Positions 1-7,944 of a stretch of DNA of 64,000 bases are shown one piece after another. The position numbers and the translations under genes were made by a program. Where the stretch lies: positions 1,016,791 through 1,080,790 of the forward strand of contig NZ_CP016201.1 of assembly GCF_001683335.1 (NCBI RefSeq), written 5' to 3'. The notes under the pieces were generated by a model. The model worked only from the letters and a program-made list of their open reading frames with translations, was not told where the DNA came from and did no database searches. How positions within the stretch are numbered: position 1 is the stretch's first letter; each line of letters opens with the position of its first letter. This stretch comes from Selenomonas sp. oral taxon 126. Lineage in GTDB: Bacteria > Bacillota > Negativicutes > Selenomonadales > Selenomonadaceae.

Positions 1-130
1 TGGAGTTCAGGCTGATCGTCGCCGTGACGACCTCGCCGCCCTTGAGCTCGATGCCGACGATGCCGTTGACGGCACCCTTCTCGATCGAGACAACCTTGCC
101 CTTGAGCTGGTTTCTTGCGCTGAGTTTCAT
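1..130 (-). CDS. Mop-type molybdenum-pterin-binding protein (3' end off the window)
   Basis: The reverse strand reads MKLSARNQLKGKVVSIEKGA and continues in a typical Mop/TOBE pattern (VNGIVGIELKGGEVVTA) to the window edge. Mop domains of about 70 aa bind molybdate or tungstate in the cytoplasm, for storage or for sensing. The start ATG at 128-130 is preceded by a GGGAGGGGA Shine-Dalgarno site. Only 43 codons are visible, so I cannot tell a single-domain molbindin from a longer protein, although the Mop repeat beginning at residue 1 favours a molbindin. A promoter and a long palindrome lie directly upstream, which suggests ligand-controlled transcription. Confidence 0.85.
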   Translation of the reverse strand, partial: MKLSARNQLKGKVVSIEKGAVNGIVGIELKGGEVVTATISLNS

Positions 131-161
131 GTATTCCCCTCCCTTGTTTTGTGATTCCTAC

Positions 162-220
162 AGTATAACACAAAATTCCTATAAAGTCTGTGATGAATAT
201 CACGAACTTTATAGGAATTT
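162..220 (-). promoter_or_regulatory. Promoter of the Mop gene with a 48-bp palindromic operator
   Basis: On the reverse strand a TATACT -10 box (162-167) lies 32 bases before the Mop start codon. Positions 173-220 form a nearly perfect palindrome: two 22-base arms (20 of 22 paired) around a GAAT centre. The outer arm is AAATTCCTATAAAGT and the inner arm is GTGAT/ATCAC. The palindrome covers the -35 region, as an operator would. It is AT-rich and has no T-tract, so it is less likely to be a terminator for the gene ending at 238. A ModE-like regulator is a guess from context only. Confidence 0.65.
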
Positions 221-237
221 CTATTGGATAATTATGC

Positions 238-1374
238 TCAGCGGATAAAGACGACGTTCGTCGCGTCGAGGAAGCCGCTCGCGGAGTTCTCGAGGAGGAG
301 GCGGTTTGCATCGCCCGCCGAGAGGACGGGGTTCGCGTTCCGGTCGACGGAGACGGCGCGCAGACGCAGCGGATTTGCACCCGCACGCGTTGCCTCCGCG
401 TCGCTGTGCGCGTAGGATGCCATGCCGTTTGCGACGACCTTGTCAACGTCGAGGTTCTTGTAGCCGTAGATGGGCTGACCGTTCTCCGCCTTGATGACGG
501 GGCTCATGGCGGGACGCAGTCCGAGACCCGTGCAGTCGATGATGACGCCCGTGTAGCCGCCGACAGCGCTCCCCGTGGGAACGATCTCAGCGGGGGTGAC
601 GGGTGCTGCGGATGCCGTCGGTGCAGCAGGTGTGAGCGGGGCGGCGGGCGTGACGGTCATTGCTGCGGGGGGCGTCGTCGGAGCGGCGGGTGTCACCACG
701 GGTGCTGCGGGCATTGTCGGTGCCACCGTTGCCGCAGGATGTGCGGGACGCGTCGGCGTCGTTGTGACCGCAGGCGGGGTCTGTGCGGCAGGTGTGGTCA
801 CTGCCGCAGAGGGCGTTGCTCCCATGGCGGCCTGCAGGATGGGGGAGGAGGGCGTCTGACTCTGCGTGCGCTCATAGGTGCCGTATCCCGTGGTATCGTA
901 GGGCACGGGCGTGTAGGGCGCGTAGACGCTCTCGGGCGCTGCCCAAGCCGCGCGGGTCTCGATGCGTGTGAAGACCGAGCTCGCGAGTGAGCCACTGCCG
1001 TAGACAGGAATCTCCATGGTGACGACGTACGAGCCGTCGCGGCGTGCACTTTCGTCAATGATCTGCGCACCCTTGATGAGTGCTGTGACATGTGTGCGGA
1101 CGGTCGTGTTCATGAGCATCATGCTCTCCACGGTCGTCGTTGCATCGACATTCACGCCGTTGATCTGCTCGGCGAGCTGGCGGTAGGCGTCACTGAGTGC
1201 GGCGCGGCGTGCCAGTGCCTCTGCCTGTGTGCCGCGTGCGTCCGCCGGGGCGATGCCGAGTCCCTCGACGCGGATTTTGCCGCCGTCCCACTGTGCCGCC
1301 TCACTCGTGCCGGTCGTGCAGACGGCGAGCGCGAGCATAAGGACGGCAAGGGCGAAGGATTTTACAATGTGCAT
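238..1374 (-). CDS. LPP20-like exported protein with long Ala/Pro/Thr linker
   Basis: The 378-aa protein begins with a cleavable signal peptide (about residues 1-26, ending SEAA). Residues about 30-135 form a domain of the LPP20/flagellar-assembly-T type: a helical start rich in Ala, the segment YRQLAEQINGVNVDATTTVE, and strands ending in YVVTMEIPVYG. Residues about 170-265 are a low-complexity Pro/Thr/Ala linker. The C-terminal domain (about 270-378) contains YTGVIIDCTGLGLRPAMSP, which is often seen after LPP20 domains in Negativicutes. No lipobox Cys follows the signal, so it is probably periplasmic rather than a lipoprotein. The start ATG has a GGAGGAA site. Exact role unknown; envelope assembly is plausible. 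Confidence 0.75.
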   Translation of the reverse strand: MHIVKSFALAVLMLALAVCTTGTSEAAQWDGGKIRVEGLGIAPADARGTQAEALARRAALSDAYRQLAEQINGVNVDATTTVESMMLMNTTVRTHVTALIKGAQIIDESARRDGSYVVTMEIPVYGSGSLASSVFTRIETRAAWAAPESVYAPYTPVPYDTTGYGTYERTQSQTPSSPILQAAMGATPSAAVTTPAAQTPPAVTTTPTRPAHPAATVAPTMPAAPVVTPAAPTTPPAAMTVTPAAPLTPAAPTASAAPVTPAEIVPTGSAVGGYTGVIIDCTGLGLRPAMSPVIKAENGQPIYGYKNLDVDKVVANGMASYAHSDAEATRAGANPLRLRAVSVDRNANPVLSAGDANRLLLENSASGFLDATNVVFIR

Positions 1375-1402
1375 GGAATATTCCTCCTTGATTCCTATAT
1401 TC

Positions 1403-1559
1403 AGGGAAGCACTGATAAATTCAGCGTATCCCTCTTAGCGCATTTTTGCCTGCTCTTCGGCGAAAAATCCTTCACAGAGCACGCCACTCGTTCGGCTTTC
1501 CACATTGCTCAGATGAAAAAATCTACGCCAATCGGATAGGCTTCATTTTATCAGAGATT
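1403..1559. repeat. Family 1 MITE-like repeat, copy A (degenerate)
   Basis: It begins with AGGGAAGCACTGATAAA and ends with TTTTATCAGAGATT, so both terminal inverted repeats are recognisable. The centre has drifted and the internal hairpin seen in the other copies is largely lost. It lies between two co-directional genes, just upstream of the LPP20-like gene. Confidence 0.8.
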
Positions 1560-1642
1560 ACCACACTTTATAAAGAATATCGTAAAATAGAATAGAAAAT
1601 AATGAAAAAATGATTAGCGTTCGGTGAGATTTCTGCGTACGT

Positions 1643-2425
1643 CTATCTACGGGGGATTTCGGTCAGTGCAGCTGTTTTGACTAAGTGCTGTGCCAGTGTG
1701 TAAGCACGGCTGCCCTCCGGCAGAGGAATGTTGGCTGTATCGGCGACGAAGCGCAGGAAATCCTCTGAGGATTTTATATGGGATGTGTCAGGGAGATGAA
1801 ACATATCCGTACGGATCAAGGGCTGGCCGGCTGCATCGTAGATAAAAATATTCTGGTCATTTGCAAACAATTTTCCTGCGTTTTGCTTATGCACTCCCTC
1901 GAATGCCTGTGACATAACGATCTGTCTTCCGTCTTCCAGTTGGAAGCGCACTGCACGGGCAATATCCACAACGCGAAACCAACGGATGGGGAATCCGATC
2001 CGGATGGCGGCCTCATCGTTTGCTTCTCTGCTTTCCGTGACAACGAGCTGCAGCCACGGCATTCCCAGCATCTCGCGGAATATTTCGCTCAGTACCGGCA
2101 TTGGCTGATCGGCGGGGGGGAATTCGCTGGCTGGTGTATCATGATAAAGCGCAGTGTCCATGGTGATCGTTCGGCATTCACCCACGGAGAGCGGGATTTT
2201 TCGGGCGTTCTCAGACGCTTCCCTCTGCCACTTTGCAATGGTTGCGGCGGCTTCTTCCTCCGTTTTATACGTCTGCACCCTTTCACGTGGCTGCGAAATG
2301 TCACGAACAGCGAATGTGCTCGTGTCCGATCTTGTCCCTGTGCCGTATCCAACCGTTGCACTGGCCGTGCCCGCAAGGCAGATGATGGCGGCAGTAAGGA
2401 TGGCAGTCCGTATGGCGGTGTTCAT
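1643..2425 (-). CDS. Exported protein of unknown function
   Basis: A 260-aa protein with an N-terminal signal peptide (hydrophobic residues about 5-22, probable cleavage after TASA). I do not recognise the mature domain. It has a helical stretch near residues 55-75 (TEEEAAATIAKWQREA), then a mixed region with MDTALYHDTPASEFPPADQP and several aromatic strands. The GC-rich start region has a GAGGAGCGCAC ribosome site. A TATAAT -10 box (2464-2469, reverse strand) is well placed as its promoter. Downstream on the same strand, after repeat copy A, comes the LPP20-like exported protein, so the two may be co-expressed. Confidence 0.6.
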   Translation of the reverse strand: MNTAIRTAILTAAIICLAGTASATVGYGTGTRSDTSTFAVRDISQPRERVQTYKTEEEAAATIAKWQREASENARKIPLSVGECRTITMDTALYHDTPASEFPPADQPMPVLSEIFREMLGMPWLQLVVTESREANDEAAIRIGFPIRWFRVVDIARAVRFQLEDGRQIVMSQAFEGVHKQNAGKLFANDQNIFIYDAAGQPLIRTDMFHLPDTSHIKSSEDFLRFVADTANIPLPEGSRAYTLAQHLVKTAALTEIPRR

Positions 2426-2521
2426 GTGCGCTCCTCCGTTTCCCGTTCTTTTCTTTCCGTATTATTATAGCATGATTGGCGGAGGAATAACAGCATACAG
2501 GTGGGCATTTTAGGAATAAGA

Positions 2522-2550
2522 TTGCAAATAGAAATCAATTATATTATAAT
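2522..2550 (+). promoter_or_regulatory. Promoter of the DUF4198 gene
   Basis: TTGCAA at 2522-2527 and TATAAT at 2545-2550 are separated by exactly 17 bases. The leader then contains a short hairpin (GCGGG-atat-CCCGC) and a GGGAGGA ribosome site before the ATG at 2607. Confidence 0.75.
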
Positions 2551-2606
2551 ATGCGAGAGTGGCGGGATATCCCCGCAGAACCCCTTTTTTGATGGGAGGA
2601 ATTCTA

Positions 2607-3329
2607 ATGAAGAAAAAGTTTTTGGCAGCAATGCTCGGCGCAGCGATGGGGCTCGGTATGTATGCAGCACCTGCAGATGCACACGGTGTTTTCTTTGCGA
2701 ACCGTGTCGACACGAAGGCTCTCGTGCTCGGCGAGGGGCCTCTGGATAACGCCTATGATCCCGCGTGCGTGCAGCGCATCGACGCCTATGATGTGAACTT
2801 CGCGCCGACGACGGTGGAGCGTGTCGACGGGGAAAAGAACATCACGATCGTGCCGGGCGAGGATCTCGGTGTGACGGTGACGTTCTTTGACTATGGCTAT
2901 TTTGCAAAGACGACGGACGGCAAGGTGATCCCGACGCGTGATTTCTCGGACATCGAGAATCTCAAGGCAGTGACCTATGCCTATAAGTACAATGTGCACT
3001 ACTGGAACGAGGCTGTGAAGCCGGCGGGCATCTACAATGTGCCGATCCAGATTGTGCCCGAGGTGAACCCGCTGACGTTGCGGCGCGGCGATACGCTCCG
3101 TCTGCGCATCTACAAGGACGGTGCGCCGTATGCGAATGCGCCCGTAATCGCGGATGTGCTCGGCGACCTCACCAATGAGATGCAGGCGGATGCGAACGGC
3201 GAAATCTCTGTGCGCATTGCAAACAACGGGCTCAATGTCATCGGCGTGGAGGTTGGCTTCCCGACGGACGATCCGATCGTGACGAAGAAGATCTTCAGCT
3301 CCCTCTCGTTCATCATCCCGGCGGAGTAA
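2607..3329 (+). CDS. DUF4198-family periplasmic protein (possible metal uptake accessory)
   Basis: A 240-aa secreted protein. The start ATG at 2607 follows a GGGAGGA site at 2594-2600. Residues 1-20 form a signal peptide (MKKKFLAAMLGAAMGLGMYA). The mature part begins with PADAHGVFF: a His close to the cleaved N-terminus is typical of DUF4198/NikK-like proteins, in which the free amino terminus and this His can bind metal. The rest is beta-rich and ends in a carboxypeptidase-regulatory-like segment (KDGAPYANAPVIADVLGD...ANGEISVRIANNGLNVIGVE). Family knowledge links DUF4198 to nickel/cobalt uptake loci, but no transporter gene is adjacent, so the substrate is inference. It is a single transcription unit with its own promoter and terminator. 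Confidence 0.75.
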   Translation: MKKKFLAAMLGAAMGLGMYAAPADAHGVFFANRVDTKALVLGEGPLDNAYDPACVQRIDAYDVNFAPTTVERVDGEKNITIVPGEDLGVTVTFFDYGYFAKTTDGKVIPTRDFSDIENLKAVTYAYKYNVHYWNEAVKPAGIYNVPIQIVPEVNPLTLRRGDTLRLRIYKDGAPYANAPVIADVLGDLTNEMQADANGEISVRIANNGLNVIGVEVGFPTDDPIVTKKIFSSLSFIIPAE

Positions 3330-3351
3330 AATAGTATCGAACATATAAAAA

Positions 3352-3380
3352 GCGCAGCGGCTCGCGTCGCTGCGTTTTTT
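3352..3380 (+). terminator. Rho-independent terminator after the DUF4198 gene
   Basis: Stem CGCAGCG / CGCTGCG followed by TTTTTT at 3375-3380. Confidence 0.8.
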
Positions 3381-3454
3381 GCGCTCTTTTTGCGGCACAA
3401 CTATAGTCAAATAATAGTTGCGACAGGACAAAAGTCTGGACGACGACGGACAGC

Positions 3455-6265
3455 GTGATCAACTGGGCGACGTTTGGCATCGGGAATGGCGAGTCGCTGA
3501 ATTTCGATGTGCCGACAGGCAAACTGCTCCTCAATCAGGTCACGGGTGCGCAGGTGTCCGACATCCTCGGCACGATGCGTCAGATGGGCGGCGGAGAGAT
3601 CGCGCTTGTCAACCCGAACGGCATCCACATTGGCGGGAATGCTGTGCTGGATGTCAATACGCTGACCCTCTCCACGCTCGGCATCGGGACGAAGAACGAC
3701 GCGGAGACCCTCCTCCGTCAGGGCGCGCTCGGTGCGCGTGCCATCACCGTCGATCAGGGCGCACAGTTCGAGATCGCGCGCAAGCTGAACCTCTTTGGCG
3801 GGCAGGTGAACGTTGCGGACGGCGTTGTCTTCAACCTCAACGATACCTCCGATCCGCAGGAGAGTATGCTTGAGGTTATTGCGGCAAAGGAGATGCGCTG
3901 GGAGTTCGGTGCAGACAACGACAGCGAGAAGACAACCTATACGATGGAGCGCGGCAATACGGTCGACTTCCACGGCACGGTGAATGCACGCAGCTCGCAT
4001 GATGCAGAGGTCAACATCATCGGCTATGCGGTCAATGCGGATCGTGCGAATATCAGCGGTGACCGCGTGGACATCAGTCTTGCTGCAATTACCAAGGTCG
4101 AAGACGATGACCGCAGCAATGCGTCGCAGAAGTATTCGAAAATAGAGTACAGCCCTGAGAATATTGTGCGCGCGGATGGGCTGAGCATCCGTGAAAAGAA
4201 GAGCACAGATATTCAGGCGGGCAAGGTCGAGCTGAAAAACAGTACAATCGACTCGGCACGCCTTGGAATCACGGCAAGCAGCGCCGAGAGCAATACGGGG
4301 GATATTGACCATGTGCCGGGAGTGACGGCACGTCAGGTGCTGACGGCGACTGCGGACAACTCCGTCACGCTTGACAATGTGACAATCAACGGTACGACAC
4401 CTCAGCACGGTGGGTATCACTGGTTCGAGATCACGGGCGGCACGGTGAATATCGCGAACTCGAACATCCACACAGAGAAAACGTTGAATATCGGCGCAGT
4501 CTCCTCTCTCGACCGTACGATGAAGAATCGTCATTGGGCAACGCCGATTGAGCTTAAAGGGACGCGTACGACCACGGGGGCGAATGCACTGAATGTGAAG
4601 AACTCCACGCTGCGCGTGACGCGCCCCGCATGGGAGTCGAATCCCTATGCCGTTCAGGCGGATCTCAATGCAAAGGATGTCAAGCTCACGGGCGGTACGG
4701 TACATCTGACCGATGTGCAGATCGACACGCCGCTCCTCGCGAACATTATGGCGGCTACGACGACGGAGGCGGAGGATGAGCCGTATGATCAGACGGCGCA
4801 TACGCCGAGCACGACCGAACTGCAGGCAACGCGTACCACGCTGTCGCATACGGTCACGATTGACGGAACGAGCAATATCCGCGCGACCGATGTCGGCATC
4901 GGCGCCGGCAAGGTGACGGTCGGCAACGACGCGACCTTTACCGTCGGTGACGGCTCGGGCGGTGTCTTTGAGATCGTTGCAGGTACGCGCGTTCCCGTGG
5001 GCAGCGGAGATGTGACGACGACGGTGGCGGGCAACGATGTGCAGTTCCACGGGAAGATTCGTGGCGTCGGCATGAAGAACCAGTCGGTCGACATCGGGGG
5101 CAATCGTGTGAATCTCGACCATGCAGACATCCGCGACGTTGGGGAGGTATACGCAGTTGCAGGGAACCGCAACATCTTTACCGAGGATGCACACGGCAAT
5201 GAGATGAACACCCTCTATACGGGGGCGGGGAATGCTCTGAGCGCGGACGGCCTGACGGTGGCATCAAAGAACTTTAATATTGAGGGCGGGCAGTTCACCC
5301 TCAAGAATACGACGATCAATGCCGGACGCGGCGCATTCCAGTTGGGAACGATGGAACGCGGCGCTAAGACGAAAATGTCACGCGGCGGTGCAATTCATCT
5401 CGACAACACGAAGGTCACGATGAATGAAGGCGGGGCAGACAGTGCCTTTGTCGCTGTGGGCGGCACGATGGAGCTTGTGAACGGCAGCGAGATCAAGACG
5501 CCGCATGGCTCTGCTGTCTTTATGCTGGGGAGCAGCTACGACGGAACGCAGAACAAGCTCAATGTCACGAAGGACAACAAGCTCTCGCTTTGGAACTCCA
5601 AGGTCGAGGCGCACGATCTCGTTGATATCAGCGCAGGTGGTATCGGACTGTGGCAGGGGAGCGAAGTGAACGGCAATCATGAGCTGCGCGTGGATCTGGC
5701 GAGCGCCGATACCATCCGCACGGACGGCTCGACGGGAACGCTGCAGCGCGATGCAGCTTCCCATGCGATCGAGGCGGGCGCGGAGGTGACGGCATTTACC
5801 ATACCGGACGCCGATCAGCCCGTGCCGCCCGTTCCGCAGCCGCCCACGCCGCCTGTGAACCCCGAAACACCGACGCTCTCGGAGGACGATCAGGCGAACA
5901 TCGCCGAGGGCAATGCAAAGGCGCAGATTGCACTCACGGAGGCGACGCAGGAGGCGCGCAGCGAGGCGCTGACCGAGACCATTGCAAAGCTCAATGAGAA
6001 CGCAGCGACATCACGCCGCCAGACGGCTGGCGTTCTGGTCGGTGTCGTGCAGGCAATCGCTGAGAGCGGGCTGACGGACGCAGAGAAGCAGGAGCTGCAG
6101 ATCGCGGCAGTGAACGCCTATGCACCCGTGCAGGAGGCAAAGGCAGGGCAGGACAACACTGTTTCCAGCGCAGTGGATGAGGCTGTCAGTGCGGCCGTAA
6201 CGGCATCCGCCGCACCGGTCTACCCCGAGGAGTCTGAGGCGGAGGACGTCGTCTCCTTCGCGTAA
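3455..6265 (+). CDS. Two-partner-secretion filamentous haemagglutinin-like exoprotein, 5'-truncated
   Basis: The 936-aa product opens directly inside a TPS (haemagglutinin activation) domain: INWATFGIGNGESLNF, then NPNGIHIGG near residue 55, the NPNG(I/V) signature of the TpsA secretion domain. The body is a long run of beta-helix-like repeats. The C-terminus has a Pro-rich segment (about residues 785-805) and a helical tail. The frame stays open upstream to 3407 and reads TTTDSVINW, matching the usual family sequence, but the frame closes at a TAG at 3404. There is no signal peptide, and the only in-frame start is a GTG at 3455 without a ribosome site. The gene thus appears to have lost its 5' end just after the preceding terminator. 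It is probably a silent cassette or pseudogene. No TpsB transporter gene lies in the window. Confidence 0.8.
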   Translation: MINWATFGIGNGESLNFDVPTGKLLLNQVTGAQVSDILGTMRQMGGGEIALVNPNGIHIGGNAVLDVNTLTLSTLGIGTKNDAETLLRQGALGARAITVDQGAQFEIARKLNLFGGQVNVADGVVFNLNDTSDPQESMLEVIAAKEMRWEFGADNDSEKTTYTMERGNTVDFHGTVNARSSHDAEVNIIGYAVNADRANISGDRVDISLAAITKVEDDDRSNASQKYSKIEYSPENIVRADGLSIREKKSTDIQAGKVELKNSTIDSARLGITASSAESNTGDIDHVPGVTARQVLTATADNSVTLDNVTINGTTPQHGGYHWFEITGGTVNIANSNIHTEKTLNIGAVSSLDRTMKNRHWATPIELKGTRTTTGANALNVKNSTLRVTRPAWESNPYAVQADLNAKDVKLTGGTVHLTDVQIDTPLLANIMAATTTEAEDEPYDQTAHTPSTTELQATRTTLSHTVTIDGTSNIRATDVGIGAGKVTVGNDATFTVGDGSGGVFEIVAGTRVPVGSGDVTTTVAGNDVQFHGKIRGVGMKNQSVDIGGNRVNLDHADIRDVGEVYAVAGNRNIFTEDAHGNEMNTLYTGAGNALSADGLTVASKNFNIEGGQFTLKNTTINAGRGAFQLGTMERGAKTKMSRGGAIHLDNTKVTMNEGGADSAFVAVGGTMELVNGSEIKTPHGSAVFMLGSSYDGTQNKLNVTKDNKLSLWNSKVEAHDLVDISAGGIGLWQGSEVNGNHELRVDLASADTIRTDGSTGTLQRDAASHAIEAGAEVTAFTIPDADQPVPPVPQPPTPPVNPETPTLSEDDQANIAEGNAKAQIALTEATQEARSEALTETIAKLNENAATSRRQTAGVLVGVVQAIAESGLTDAEKQELQIAAVNAYAPVQEAKAGQDNTVSSAVDEAVSAAVTASAAPVYPEESEAEDVVSFA

Positions 6266-6285
6266 TAACGGTTTGTTCTGACGAA

Positions 6286-6340
6286 AAAGAAGGGGCTGTT
6301 GTACGGAGTCAAAACAACTTCGTGCAACAGCCCCTTCTTT
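6286..6340. terminator. Strong terminator hairpin after the haemagglutinin gene
   Basis: A 16-bp perfect stem (AAAGAAGGGGCTGTTG / CAACAGCCCCTTCTTT) encloses a 23-base loop. A-rich and T-rich flanks let it act in both directions. Confidence 0.8.
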
Positions 6341-6343
6341 GTG

Positions 6344-6371
6344 TTGACATCTGTACGACTTCTGGTACAAT
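6344..6371 (+). promoter_or_regulatory. yefM-yoeB promoter with paired GTAC operator motifs
   Basis: TTGACA (6344-6349) and TACAAT (6366-6371) are 16 bases apart. Two GTAC-centred motifs (CTGTACGA at 6351-6358 and GGTACA at 6364-6369) are centred 12 bp apart and overlap the promoter. YefM-YoeB complexes are known to bind paired TGTACA palindromes about 12 bp apart, so autorepression is likely. Confidence 0.7.
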
Positions 6372-6393
6372 GAATGCGAAAGGATGTGATTGT

Positions 6394-6666
6394 ATGGTGG
6401 CGGTGAATTTCTCGGCGCTGCGCAGTAATCTGAAGACGTATTGCGACGCTGCGACGCGTGATGCGGAGACGATTGTTGTGACGCGTCGGAATGAGGAGAA
6501 TGTTGTGCTGATGAGCCTAGAGAGCTATAACAATCTGATGGAGAATGTGTTCCTGACGAGTGACCGCCGCAACTATGCGCATATTGTCGAGGGGATTGAG
6601 CAGCTGCGCGCGGGGCGCACGGTGATGAAGGATACGGCAGAACTGGAGCGCCTCTCCGATGAATAA
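6394..6666 (+). CDS. yefM: YefM-family (Phd/YefM) antitoxin
   Basis: A 90-aa antitoxin. The N-terminus MVAVNFSALRSNLKTYCDAA matches the YefM DNA-binding fold, followed by IVVTRRNEENVVLMSLESYNNLMEN, the most conserved part of the Phd/YefM family. The acidic C-terminus (KDTAELERLSDE) is the toxin-neutralising tail. It starts at 6394 after AAAGGATGTGA; an upstream in-frame ATG at 6370 lacks a ribosome site and overlaps the promoter. Its last 8 bases overlap yoeB, the usual coupling. It should bind and inhibit YoeB and repress its own promoter. Confidence 0.92.
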   Translation: MVAVNFSALRSNLKTYCDAATRDAETIVVTRRNEENVVLMSLESYNNLMENVFLTSDRRNYAHIVEGIEQLRAGRTVMKDTAELERLSDE

Positions 6667-6916
6667 GGTGTTTTCGGAGAATGCGTGGCGGGATTTCATG
6701 GAGTGGGTGCGCGAGGATCGCAAGACGGCGCGCAAGATTCACGAGCTGCTGACGGATATTGAACGCAACGGGCACGAGGGGCTAGGCAAGCCTGAGCCGC
6801 TGCGCCATGCGCTCGCGGGCTATTGGAGTCGGCGCATTACGCAGAAGGATCGGCTGATCTATACGTTCGACGAGAAAAATATCTATATCGCCGCCTGCAA
6901 GGGGCATTATGAATAA
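6659..6916 (+). CDS. yoeB: YoeB-family mRNA interferase toxin
   Basis: An 85-aa ribosome-dependent endoribonuclease of the RelE superfamily. It has the signature GLGKPEPLRHALAGYWSRRI, then RLIYTFDEKNIYIAACKGHYE. The Glu in KPEPL, the Arg of SRRI and the C-terminal His-Tyr (residues 83-84) correspond to the YoeB catalytic Glu, Arg and His, so the toxin looks intact. The ATG overlaps the end of yefM. The stop codon lies inside the terminator hairpin. Confidence 0.93.
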   Translation: MNKVFSENAWRDFMEWVREDRKTARKIHELLTDIERNGHEGLGKPEPLRHALAGYWSRRITQKDRLIYTFDEKNIYIAACKGHYE

Positions 6917-6951
6917 GAGCGGAGCCATGGGATGAGGCTCCGCTCTTATTC
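6911..6951. terminator. Bidirectional terminator between yoeB and hicB
   Basis: A perfect 16-bp stem (GAATAAGAGCGGAGCC / GGCTCCGCTCTTATTC) with a 9-base loop. The yoeB stop codon is within its left arm. It serves two convergent toxin-antitoxin operons. Confidence 0.8.
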
Positions 6952-6969
6952 ATTCAATTTCGGTGCTGC

Positions 6970-7365
6970 TTATACACCAATACCGCACTCTTTGCGGATC
7001 GCATTTTGCAGGAGTTTCGAGAAGTTGATATTATGCTCGCGTGCAAGGGTGTCCATCCAGCCGGGTAGGGTGACGTTCTTGCGTACGGTGCGCATGTCGT
7101 TCATCTGCCGCACGGGCAGTGTGTCCGTGCGCACGAGGGCGACGGAGGCACTCTTTGGGACTGTGAGAGTTGCGGGAGCAGACGGCACAGGTATATCGGC
7201 ACACTCCTCCTCGAGATGCCAGAGTGCGAGAGCAAGCGCGTCCTCGGCGTTCTCGAACGCCTCCTCGAGATTTGCGCCGTCCGTGTAGCAGTTCGGCAGA
7301 TCGGGAAAGTCAACGAGGATACCGTCCTCCTCCTCGGTAAAGATGGCGGGATAGATGTATTTCAT
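6970..7365 (-). CDS. hicB: HicB-family antitoxin
   Basis: A 131-aa protein. The N-terminal domain MKYIYPAIFTEEEDGILVDF continues into PDLPNCYTDGANLEEAFENA, which is the HicB partial RNase-H-like fold. The C-terminal half ends with RKNVTLPGWMDTLAREHNIN and FSKLLQNAIRKE, a ribbon-helix-helix-type DNA-binding segment. It should neutralise HicA and repress the operon. It starts 13 bases after hicA with an AAGGAGGG site. Antitoxin-second order (hicA then hicB) is the usual HicAB arrangement. Confidence 0.9.
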   Translation of the reverse strand: MKYIYPAIFTEEEDGILVDFPDLPNCYTDGANLEEAFENAEDALALALWHLEEECADIPVPSAPATLTVPKSASVALVRTDTLPVRQMNDMRTVRKNVTLPGWMDTLAREHNINFSKLLQNAIRKECGIGV

Positions 7366-7378
7366 GGAGAACCCTCCT

Positions 7379-7570
7379 TTATCGTATGGAGATGCCTGCG
7401 TCTCTTAGAATTTTGTGCAGCGTGCCGGTGCGTACCTCCTCGCTTGGATGGCGACCGACCATAAAGGTGTTGCCTGTGATGGGACTTCGGTACATATCGT
7501 GACGCTTGTTGTGTCCGATGAATATGCAGCCATTCTTCTTGAGTAGCCGCACAAGTTCCGCCGTCGTCAT
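7379..7570 (-). CDS. hicA: HicA-family mRNA interferase toxin
   Basis: A 63-aa toxin with a double-stranded-RNA-binding-like fold: TTAELVRLLKKNGC, then HNKRHDMYRSPITGNTFMVGRHPSEEVRTGTLHKILRDAGI. The His in VGRHPSEEV is the catalytic-type His of HicA. I chose the ATG at 7568-7570 because GGAGG lies 7 bases upstream; the in-frame ATG two codons earlier is too close to that site. It forms an operon with hicB and converges on yefM-yoeB. Confidence 0.88.
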   Translation of the reverse strand: MTTAELVRLLKKNGCIFIGHNKRHDMYRSPITGNTFMVGRHPSEEVRTGTLHKILRDAGISIR

Positions 7571-7630
7571 GGGCATGCCTCCTTTGCGTAAATTATACAC
7601 ACTAATGCGCGTTGGAGTCAAGAAGGAGGG

Positions 7631-7891
7631 CTAGACAATATGATATTTCTTCCACGGGATCTGGTTCAGGCGTATGCTGCTGAGAAAGTTTGCAATGTCT
7701 TTGCGTCCATAATACTCCGGTTTTCCGTCCGGCGTGAGGCTCATGAGGATGATCGGCATGCCGGGGAAGAAACGCATGAGGGCGCGGCGTGTCTGCGTGG
7801 ATTTGATGGTGTAGCGCGTTACTTCGGGCGCGACGTGGATGACGGCAAAGGTCACGCCCTTCTCGATGATGACGGCGCCTTCGATGGTCAT
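7631..7891 (-). CDS. Small protein of unknown function
   Basis: An 86-aa protein (MTIEGAVIIEKGVTFAVIHV...) with a good AAAAAGGAGC ribosome site. It reads like a small alpha/beta protein: two strands, the segment SLTPDGKPEYYGRKDIANFL, then an aromatic C-terminus IPWKKYHIV. I recognise no family. It has the same orientation as hicAB, with 54 bases between its stop and the upstream end of hicA's leader, so it could be the first gene of that unit. Repeat family 2 lies just upstream. Confidence 0.6.
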   Translation of the reverse strand: MTIEGAVIIEKGVTFAVIHVAPEVTRYTIKSTQTRRALMRFFPGMPIILMSLTPDGKPEYYGRKDIANFLSSIRLNQIPWKKYHIV

Positions 7892-7944
7892 GTGAAGCTC
7901 CTTTTTGTGTAGTTCTGTTGTTGGTAGTGCTTGTTGTGCTCTTC

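Noticed and set aside
3407-5194. 595-codon frame on the minus strand of the haemagglutinin gene, and similar long shadow frames opposite atp, helicase and DUF4132 genes
   Set aside because: GC-rich codon use on the coding strand creates long open frames on the other strand; the products are Arg/His-rich and match no family.
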